From the NCBI GenBank assembly GCA_014529385.2, contig CM043950.1:69558935-69622934 (forward strand): a stretch of DNA of 64,000 nucleotides. Direction: 5' to 3'. The translations under genes were made by a program, and so were the position numbers. The stretch comes from Adiantum capillus-veneris. Taxonomy: Eukaryota > Streptophyta > Polypodiopsida > Polypodiales > Pteridaceae. The notes beneath the pieces were generated by a model. It made no database searches. It worked only from the letters and a program-made list of their open reading frames with translations, and was not told the origin of the DNA. This document shows positions 56,602 to 64,000 of the stretch, piece by piece. Numbering within the stretch: the stretch's first letter is position 1; every line of letters starts with the position of its first letter.

Positions 56602-58118
56602 TTGGCTATCAAAGGTAGCACTGCAAGCATTGTCAAACCAAAGCACCATACTTTCGTGACGATACTAGCAATATCTAGCTCAATTCTCTTCATCAGGAGC
56701 CGATTATCTAACTTTCTCAAAAAATTATGTGGACTTAACCCAACTTTTATTAGTGCCCCCACTACTCTTGTTATCCCTCAAACTGGGGGCATCTTTTGTA
56801 GAGATAGTGCTGCTCTGGATGCCGTTAAGGAATTACAAAATAATCTTTGCTCCCTCAGTGACTCTAATCTTATAGAAATGGTGCCCAAAGTTTCTAAAGT
56901 TTTTCCTTTTTTACCTATTAGGCAAATTGAAGTAGAGTCCTTTGGTCCTCCCCAACAAGGCCTTTTTGGCACTGATCCTTAATGAAACTTTATTTGGCTA
57001 ACCTACTAGCATCCACCATGGTTGAAGATTGCAGACTCAAAATCTTAAAAGGAGGACAATTTTAGACAAAGGGGAACTTATTAAAGCCCCCTTCAGCCTT
57101 AGCTTTATTGACCACCCTAAGTGCTCCTCTAGTGCAGGGTTATACATTTGTACAAAAGGCAACATGGAGTTTGCTAAAAGAAATCCTGACTTCTACACTG
57201 AATCCATCTGGAATGTTTTTAAGCCCTATCTGAAGTGTGCCTTGACCCCAAAGCTTCTTGTGAGTCCAACATCATGTGGTTTGACCATGCTATATGGTAT
57301 ATCCTCAACCACCTTGATCAACTCTTCCCTGAGAAACCAATTGACTTTCATTTGTCCCTCATCTACTCTTGGCTAGGAGGATGAGCCAAACAACTCGTGA
57401 TTTCTCAAATTTCTTTCAATATCTTTTGTGGCCTAATGCTGGATATCCTTAAGGAGCTCAAATTTGATGAACCAGGGAATTATCTAACTACTTATGCCAA
57501 CTATAAAGGTGTCAAAAATTACTATTTTACTTAAAGCGTGCATTGAGGATGATGATTCTCCCTCACTCAAAAGACCTAACTCTTTAACCACCCCCAATAG
57601 CTCTTTTACATCCTCTTTAGCCCCCAGTATTTCCTCCATCTTTAATAGGGAAAATCTTGTAGCTTTACTAGAGGAAGAGGTAGAAATAATCCCATCCAGC
57701 ACCTCCTTGACTTATGCTCATCTATAATGTGCAGGTTACTTTTCGCCCATGTGGAAGGATGCATCTCACTAAGAAGACCGCTACTTCAGAGTACATCTAT
57801 TTGCATTGTCTTTTCCAAAATGAGCTTTTGGATTGGTTTCCCCCCAAAACAATATTCTGTGAGTGCTTTGACTTACTTTTTGGCAACCATAAGACGCTTG
57901 ACAATGCTGAAATATCAAAAACCTATTAAGAATCTTGTCTACAATAATGATTTTCTACATCATAACACTATTCCAGAATGTGCTTGTGATAGATATAACG
58001 TTTTTTTTAAGATTTTGGCAATTTGGGCAAACATATCTGCACTTGTGATCTCAATATAATTGATGATATTATAGTCCAGAAAATACTTGCTAAAGGACTA
58101 AATCACATCCCTAGTTTT
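56602..58118 (+). pseudogene. Decayed coding region of unknown family, possibly Penelope-like
   Basis: Consecutive plus-strand frames show protein-like sequence: VIPQTGGIFCRDSAALDAVK (56602-56982), FYTESIWNVFKPYLKCALTP (57029-57376), SNIMWFDHAIWYILNHLDQL and PEKPIDFHLSLIYSWLGG (shifted), GRMHLTKKTATSEYIYLHCL (57714-57929), then HHNTIPECACDRYN and DLNIIDDIIVQKILAKGLNH (about 57955-58115). The last block, a Cys pair followed by 'DLxII...LxKGLxxIP', resembles to me the conserved region just N-terminal to the RT of some Penelope-like elements. That is from memory and unconfirmed. The frame is cut by the C5 LTR at 58119. Confidence 0.4.
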
Positions 58119-58344
58119 TGTTGGAATTAGGGTTGTAGAGAAACGCACACAACTTGGAGAAGACAAAGGAAGCTCAAGGCACACAATAGAGTGTGTGTTA
58201 CTTAGTGTGCAATGAAAGATAGATAGCCCTAGAGTGATGGGCGTATATACAATGCTCGGGGGGAAAAACCTCCTAAAGAGGGAAAAAATGCCCCGACAGT
58301 CCTAGTGTGTTCACACACATCACTACCACATGTATATGGTAACA
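58119..58344 (-). repeat. C5 3' LTR
   Basis: 226 bp, TGTTGGAA...GGTAACA on the plus strand; matches 52048-52275. Confidence 0.88.
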
Positions 58345-58429
58345 AATCCCCCCTGGAGTGATGCGATGAACGAGAGCTGGCACATGAGTAAAGGGAAGTG
58401 TCATGCCTTGAGGACATGATCAGTCCACA

Positions 58430-59937
58430 AAGGGGAGTAAGCCCAAAGCTTTGCAGAAAGCTTCAAGCTTCTCACGAGACAATGCCTTTGTGAAAAGATC
58501 TTAAAGGTTGTCATGTGTTGGCACAAGCCAAGATGTAAAGTGCCACTAGGGTAGCGGAAAATCCTCTTGACAGCCTGCCAATGCTTAGCCTTGGGCTATG
58601 CATAAATCTGATGACCTGTGAGACTGCAAACTGAATATCTGGCCTCAGGTTGCATACACAAATGAGGCAGCCAACAGTAGTTTGATAAAGAGTGACATCA
58701 GCAGGATTGCCAGCATCATGTAGACTCAACTTCAAACCTGTTTCCATGGGAGTGGCAATAGGTTTGCAATCCTCAAGTCCAAACTTACATAGCAATGTCT
58801 CTATGTAACTTTTCTGACACAAGGCAATACCACCATCACACTGCTTAAACTCTATACCCAAGTAATGATGCAACAGCCCCAAATCTTTCATCTTGAAAGT
58901 ATCATTCAAATCAGCCTTAAATTCAGCAATATGTCTCTCATTTGGTCCAGTGATCAGCAAATCATCGACATAAAGAACCACAATGAGAAGCACATCACCC
59001 TCACGCTTTACATACAATGTGCTTTTTGTTGGAATGTTACGAAAGCCCCACTTGACCAAATGAGTGTCAGCTTTCTCATGCCAAGCACAAGGAGATTGAT
59101 TCAACCCATACAAATCCTTCTTACATCTGCACACATTTTGTCCTCTTGTCCTTTTATGACAAAACCGCGAGGCTGCGTTACATAAACTTCCTCAAATATG
59201 TCACCATTCAAGAATATGTCCTCTTGTCCTTTTATGACAAAACCGCGAGGCTGCGTTACATAAACTTCCTCAAATATGTCACCATTCAAGAAAGCAGTAA
59301 CAATGTCTGATTGATGTACATCCCAACCAAAATGAGCTGCCAATGCACATAGAAAATGCACAGTAGTCATACGACAAGTAGGAGCAAAAGTCTCTTCATA
59401 ATCTATGCCTTTTTCCTGTGCATAACCCTTTGCAACAAGTCGAGCCTTATGGCGATCGATCTCACCATCTGGCTTGCATTTCAACTTGTAAACCCACTTC
59501 GTACCAATGGCCCTTTTGCCAGGAGGCAAATCACATAAAGTCCATGTGTCATTTTCTATAAGTGCATCATATTCTGATTGCATGGCAGCCATCCAATTTT
59601 TTGAATTCTGTGCTTCATCAAAAGACAGAGGCTCTTCAACATCATGTAAGCTAGACACAGCCAAAGCATAACAATCTGATGCATAAGATACATGGAGAGA
59701 GCTTGAACAAGTATGACTAGACAAAGGTGCATCCAATTTCGTGTCACGCAAAGTGTGCACCAGCCATTTTGGCATACCTCTAGCCTGCTCATTTTCAGCC
59801 CTTTCCTCATCAAGTACTTCATGTACATCTGCATCAGTAATAGACTGATTTGTAACATTTTTAGAAAGCCCCATAGGCTGTACATTTTCCTCATTGGAAC
59901 TTACATTCGTATTTCCACCACCAAAAAGAGGCAGCAA
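58430..59937 (-). pseudogene. C5 reverse transcriptase, with duplication and RNase H deletion
   Basis: 59937-59101: NDTWTLCDLPPGKRAIGTKW, HKARLVAKGYAQEKGIDYEE, TFAPTCRMTTVHFLCALAAH, then a 26-residue block (FLNGDIFEEVYVTQPRGFVI...) twice in tandem. 59134-58511: GLNQSPCAWHEKADTHLVKW, the active site LYVDDLLITG and HHYLGIEFKQCDGG, to RFMHSPRLSIG. After the 'KRxFRYxxGTLHLGL' block the sequence jumps directly to DLFTKALSREKLEAFCKALG, the last helix of the element, so the RNase H core (the DxDWAG to CDN part) has been deleted. Confidence 0.88.
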
Positions 59938-59960
59938 AGTGTCATAAATGTCCTGTGAGC

Positions 59961-61025
59961 TTACATTACCGTCTTAGTACATGACAGCAAGGGCTGAACA
60001 GAATCTTCCACAAACACTACATCCCATGAAACCAGAATACGTTTTGTTTGCGAATGATACAACTTGTAACCTTTGTTTTCAACACTATAACCAACAAAAA
60101 CACATTTGACAGCCTTATCATCCAATTTTTTGCACTGTGTTTGTGGCACCAAAGCATATGCCAAATAGCCAAAAACATGCATGTGCTCAATAGAAGGCGT
60201 TCTATCATGCCATGCTTCATATGGAGTAATAGACTGCAAAGCTTTCGTAGGACACGTGTTTAGTACATAAGTGGCACACATGATGGCCTCAAACCAAAAA
60301 GAATGCGGCAAAGCTTGACTTTTGACCATACATCGTGCCATTTTCGTAAGTGACCTATTTTTCCTCTTAGTAACACGATTTTGCTCAGGTGTATAAGACA
60401 ATGTAAATTGGTGTTTTATCCCACGACTAGGCAAAAATGCATTAAATTCATGAGACATATACTCCCCCCCTCGATCGGAACGGAGGGTGCCCATCGTACA
60501 TTTCGAGACATTTTCAGCCATAGCCAAAAATTGTTTGAAGCACATAAAAACTTCAGACTTTGCTTTAAGCGGAAATACCCATGCATGTCTGGAGTAATCA
60601 CCAATGAAAGTCACGAAGTAAAGGTAATTGCCCAAGGGCGGAGTTTGCATGGGCCCACAAACATCACTATGCACAACCTGCAACCTGCATGTGGCCCGAA
60701 CTGAACCATCCTTTGGAAACTTAGAACGTTGCATCTTACCCAAAATATAGCCTTCACAAACATGCTTGACAGGTGCTTCAAGAGGCGGCAAAGAAGCAAC
60801 CATATTAGATTTCTGCAAATGCAACAAACTGGAAAAATTCAGATGACCAAAACGTGCATGCCAAAGTTTTGCATCTGAAATAGCCCTTGAATCTGCAACA
60901 ACATTTGTAAAATTTTTTCCACACTTGTCATACAAAGTGAGCTTATACAACCCACGACACAAAAAGCCAGATGCAACAATTTCATCACCAAAACTAAGAT
61001 CATGAACTATACATCTGTCATCCAC
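59961..61025 (-). pseudogene. C5 integrase, open but catalytically altered
   Basis: A 354-codon open frame. Pre-integrase LWHARFGHLNFSSLLHLQKS, first Asp in VHSDVCGPM, FVTFIGDYSRHAWVF (usual FIDDYS reads FIGDYS) and second Asp in LRSDRGGEYMS. The catalytic Glu block reads NRVTKRKNRS where NGVAERKNRS is usual, so the Glu of DD35E is Lys. The zinc finger is also damaged (HVCEGYILGKM). It continues to YEAWHDRTPSIEHMHVFGYL and CVFVGYSVENKGYKLY. Open but predicted inactive. Confidence 0.88.
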
Positions 61026-61030
61026 AAATT

Positions 61031-61622
61031 AAAAAAGCCATGTGGCCTGAGTTGATAAGTGAAGATTGGGTGGTTAAACCCTTGGTGCTAGCAAGATTAA
61101 ACTTATTGAATGAGTACCTTTGATACTGTCGGCCCAAAAAGGCGCCTGTCACGAATTTCTTATTGTTGGTTTTCTGTGCACGATGTATGTTGTTTCTTGC
61201 TGCGAGTGGTTGTTGTTACATCAAGTACCGGGAGGCATTGCTAAATGTGATGATGTTGCCACCTTTAGGACATTGTACTATTCACTATGGTTTCGATCAT
61301 AAAACAGTTATTTATGGCTATTTTAGACTGGCGAGTATACGCTTGTTGATGATGCAATCTCTATTTTTTAGGATTTATGTTGGCTTGATTGGACTAGCTA
61401 TGCTTGATACCTGAACCTAAACAAAAGGCATGTATGGTTCCTTTTAGAGTTGTATCTAATAATGAAGTATAGGATAGTACGGTCTGCCTGATGTTTTTTT
61501 TAAAACCATGTACTCTTGGTTAAGACTACATGTGGTGTTTAAATTTTCTACAACAAGAAGAAGGGGACAACTTTGCAATGGGTGTTATAAAGCTAAGACA
61601 TAAAAATCTTTGGATATAAATT
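61031..61622. other. No gene; possibly part of the unknown repeat family
   Basis: Weak resemblance to 8220-8310 of unit 1 (actatggttt...tttata). Otherwise AT-rich with nothing recognised. Confidence 0.3.
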
Positions 61623-61643
61623 GGGGGGGGGGGGGGGGGGGGG
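61623..61643 (+). repeat. Poly-G run (21 bp)
   Basis: Guanine run at the position where units 1 and 4 read gggagtaaaacacttgga. Confidence 0.93.
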
Positions 61644-61945
61644 TTAGGACATGTGGAGTGAAAGGGATGATGGCCTTCCTATCAAAATGATATATATATA
61701 TATATAAAATAAAAAACTTCACTTAATTACTGCCATAATTCAAAAAGATAATACACACCTTGTACCCAACGAAAACCCTTGGAACATTTGTTTTAAGTTA
61801 AAAAAGTTGTAAGTTAGACATGGATAACAACTGATATAGTCTGTTGACACCTGTAAAATGCATTCAAGGCTAGCATGCTTGTTGTCTTGTTTGGATGGAT
61901 GTAGGTGAGGACTCTATTCTTTCTTGGAATGTTTTTGGCTAATAA
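61644..61945 (+). repeat. Unknown repeat family, copy 5 (partial)
   Basis: gatggccttcc, taagttaaaaaagttgtaag, gacatggataacaactgata, gttgacacctgtaaaatgca and gatgtaggtgaggactctat match 8870-9210 of unit 1 in order. The hairpin is decayed here, and a short (TA)n (61690-61704) lies inside. Confidence 0.75.
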
Positions 61946-62525
61946 CTCAAAGTTATAAATATTACTCACAAAAGGGTGTGTTGGTGGAAGAAACGCACTG
62001 CAAGGCTCTGTATCCATGGTATGTCGCCATCTTGATCTTTGCCGGAGTCAGAGGTCAACCGTAATCTTTGGTCTCTACAAAACAAATCCAAAGTTTTGGG
62101 TTGTTCTTACTCACATCATTCTAAAAACTATGCTATAAAAATCTATAAATATATACTTACAAAAGCGGCTATGAAGCCATCCTTGCCCATTGAGACCCAA
62201 GCGGGACACGTGGCCGCTCGCCACTCTAGCCTGTGCTGCCTTCTACATTGTATTCAATAAAAATAAAATGATATTAAAGTTACAATATTGGTGAATACAT
62301 AAGTAATTTAATTAGAAATTCAGGTTGTAAATTGACATACTTTTTTATGTGAGAATGTTACCCGTAATTGCATCTCTCGTTGAAAGTGGGTCCATGACTC
62401 CTCATGGAATCTCGGAGGTCTCTTATTTATACACACACTAGTACTTTAGTCAAATTAAGTTTAACTTCTTTTTTTTAACACAGATTTAGATTCCTCTTGT
62501 ACTCCATTGCCTCCATATTATAACC
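61946..62525. other. No recognisable gene
   Basis: AT-rich upstream flank of the SET-domain region; no clear promoter motif. Confidence 0.4.
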
Positions 62526-62727
62526 ATGGAGACCACTCTCACACGATTGGACATAAAGAGCCTTCAGAGAGAGCGCCTTGAATTTATTATGAAGAGAAAA
62601 AGATTTCATTTTGGTGCGATAGATGTCAAGGCTTACATCGAAAGCCGCGACGCCAATGTCATTCACATGAGGTGGATTGGGGTGTTTATGCTCATGCACC
62701 AATGCTCGCACACCGATATCAACTTAT
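62526..62727 (+). CDS. Possible first exon of the SET-domain gene
   Basis: ATG at 62526 opens METTLTRLDIKSLQRERLEF and continues IMKRKRFHFGAIDVKAYIES and MHQCSHTDINLW with coding-like composition. ATG|GTTAGC at 62725-62733 could be a splice donor, followed by an AT-rich stretch ending cacatgtag near 62812. Joining to the next segment with the obvious acceptors meets a stop within a few codons, so either the exon structure is different or the copy is broken. Linkage to the SET ORF is by position and strand. Confidence 0.35.
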
Positions 62728-62946
62728 GGTTAGCATTCTTTCTTCTAATTTATATTTATTTAAATTCTTATAGATAATTTTGTTGATAATATAAATAATA
62801 TTTCACATGTAGGGACATGCATCTCTAGTTGATGATGAGGATACCATCTATGATCAAGTTGTTCGTCATTCTCACACATGACATGGTCATGCAATCCAAG
62901 AATTGCAAATGGATGTCTTGTGATAACCATTGCCTCCCGGACTTGA

Positions 62947-63564
62947 GAGCAAGACTTGTGGGGCGATTATGCATTGCCCATTTGTATATTATCTTTAGTG
63001 CAGACGTGTAATCGCAGACACTATGGGGAATGGCATGGAAGATCTCTTCCTAGAGATGGAGAGGTTTTTATATTTTGGGGTGCTTGTTACATGATAGCTC
63101 CTTCTAGCCTTCGGAATGAAGGACGTGGCCTATTAATTGCACAAAATGTACAAGTCCCACCACATTCAAAGGTTACCTTTATGTGCTTTTGTGGACCCAT
63201 ATATGAATGGGGCCCTTGGCATCAGTTGGTGTGCTACATCCATAACATGACCACTTATGGTTTTTGTCTCAATGTAGCATCCCGTTTTGATAGAGGCATT
63301 ACCCAAGTAGAAAGTCAAAGACTTTATGTAGATGCTAGACCATATACACATGGAAACATAGCCAGCTTAATTAATAGTAGTTGGGGAAGAAATACACAAA
63401 CCAATTGCACATTTGAGGAAAATGGACATGAATTGGAATACATGAGCAGAGATGTTTCAAGATACATTCTTGTAAATGCCATTAGATCATTACATGCCGG
63501 GGATGAACTATTAATAAATTACGGATTTTTAAGGCCAGAAAGAGCACCTCCACCTCTAGATTGA
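62947..63564 (+). CDS. SET-domain protein, C-terminal part
   Basis: An open frame of about 205 codons (no ATG near its beginning; a splice acceptor-like ttatctttag lies at 62989-62998). From its Leu at 62956 as residue 1, SET motifs are in order: NEGRGLLIAQNVQVP at about 54-68 (the 'GrGlfA' strand), NIASLINSSWGRNTQTNC at about 134-151 (the 'NHSC..PNC' substrate/cofactor loop, here with INSS), and ILVNAIRSLHAGDELLINYG at about 171-190 (the 'I..GEEL..(D)YG' motif). SET domains are mostly lysine methyltransferases using S-adenosylmethionine. No post-SET cysteines follow. Substrate unknown. Confidence 0.78.
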   Translation, partial: EQDLWGDYALPICILSLVQTCNRRHYGEWHGRSLPRDGEVFIFWGACYMIAPSSLRNEGRGLLIAQNVQVPPHSKVTFMCFCGPIYEWGPWHQLVCYIHNMTTYGFCLNVASRFDRGITQVESQRLYVDARPYTHGNIASLINSSWGRNTQTNCTFEENGHELEYMSRDVSRYILVNAIRSLHAGDELLINYGFLRPERAPPPLD

Positions 63565-63715
63565 ATAAGTAAAAGTGTATACATGAAATGTGCACTTGTG
63601 GGTTACGTATCAAAAGTATGGATTTTGTAGGTTAGAAAGGGCACCTCCACCTCTAGGTTAAATATGTAAAAGTGTACATGAAATGTGCACTTGTGGATTA
63701 TGTATCAAAAATTTT
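63523..63715. repeat. 97-bp tandem duplication over the SET ORF end
   Basis: The segment ggatttt...gagcacctccacctctag...catgaaatgtgcacttgtgg occurs at 63523 and again at 63620 with a few differences. The first copy encodes the last 14 codons of the SET ORF and its stop. Confidence 0.88.
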
Positions 63716-64000
63716 ACTTGATACTAGTTGGTTTTTTTGCTTAATCAATTTGTTTCCTTCGTAAATGCTAAGTATGTTTACAAAATATGAAGTTTGTTTT
63801 GTATATAGAATGCTTATAATCGTGTCTATGTGATAGGTTTCAAAGTATGATGTTGAAAATGATGTGCGTCTACCTTCTCATGGCATTTAACGTATGTCAA
63901 CTGAGTGCATGAAACTCCTTGTAAGAGTGATCCAAACAGTTACAAGAGATTAAAGAAACTATATGGTTTACATTTTGACAAAGAGAATGATGTTTTCAAT
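63716..64000. other. No recognisable gene
   Basis: AT-rich flank to the window end. Nothing recognised. Confidence 0.4.

Larger units (their letters stand above)
58119..61030 (-). mobile_element. C5: decayed Copia element, family 3, 5'-truncated and missing RNase H
   Basis: The 3' LTR lies at 58119-58344, with the polypurine tract CCAGGGGGGATTT (minus strand) directly beside it at 58344-58356. RT and integrase follow rightward. The homology ends at about 61030 inside the pre-integrase block, so Gag, protease and the 5' LTR are lost. Inserted into the decayed coding region at 56602-58118. Confidence 0.88.

Overview
The window is repeat-dominated nuclear DNA of a land plant. It holds Ty1/copia and Ty3/gypsy LTR retrotransposons, poly(A) and microsatellite-tailed non-LTR elements, a Helitron-type PIF1 helicase relic, two PPR-gene fragments, a SET-domain coding region and many (TC)n/(AC)n microsatellites. 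Abundant PPR debris and this microsatellite load would fit a large fern or other seed-free plant genome, but that is an impression and the sequence cannot prove it. No tRNA, rRNA, CRISPR or bacterial-type operon was seen, and no clearly intact housekeeping gene.

Layout. 1-373: end of a decayed gypsy integrase. 374-5700: no recognisable gene, with low-complexity tracts and an 86-bp tandem duplication. 5705-6823: an ORF1-only LINE-like element with a (TC)n(AC)n tail. 6824-14150: about three head-to-tail copies of an unknown non-coding repeat, each with a TATA box followed by a conserved CCCCTCACTTA. 15289-19209 (minus): a decayed Helitron-type helicase region with unknown ORFs beside it. 20185-21135: minisatellites containing TC blocks. 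21656-26905 (minus): an almost intact Copia element (Copia-1) with 322-bp LTRs, target duplication ATAAA and one in-frame amber codon, inserted into another copy of the unknown repeat. 28855-29712: a 5'-truncated poly(A) LINE with a 9-bp target duplication.

30516-46548 is a three-layer nest. An ORF1-only LINE-like element (minus) was split by a gypsy element (30651-45234, target duplication AAAGG, LTRs about 1.9 kb). The left LTR of that gypsy element was later entered by Copia-2 (32265-37824, minus, target duplication CAAGG). 47877-61030 (minus) carries three decayed copies of a third Copia family (C3, C4, C5). Between them lie a third ORF1-only LINE-like fragment, a PPR pseudogene fragment and a 1.5-kb decayed coding region that may be Penelope-like. 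62526-63564 holds a SET-domain coding region, probably the last part of a spliced gene or gene copy.

The parts do not form a pathway: this is a record of successive insertions. The clearest relative ages come from LTR divergence (Copia-1 2/322 differences; Copia-2 about 7 substitutions and 1 indel in 192) and from nesting. The observations most worth following are the ORF1-only LINE-like family lying between TC microsatellites, the unknown repeat with a hairpin showing a compensatory base-pair change, and the otherwise intact Copia-1 with its single amber codon.
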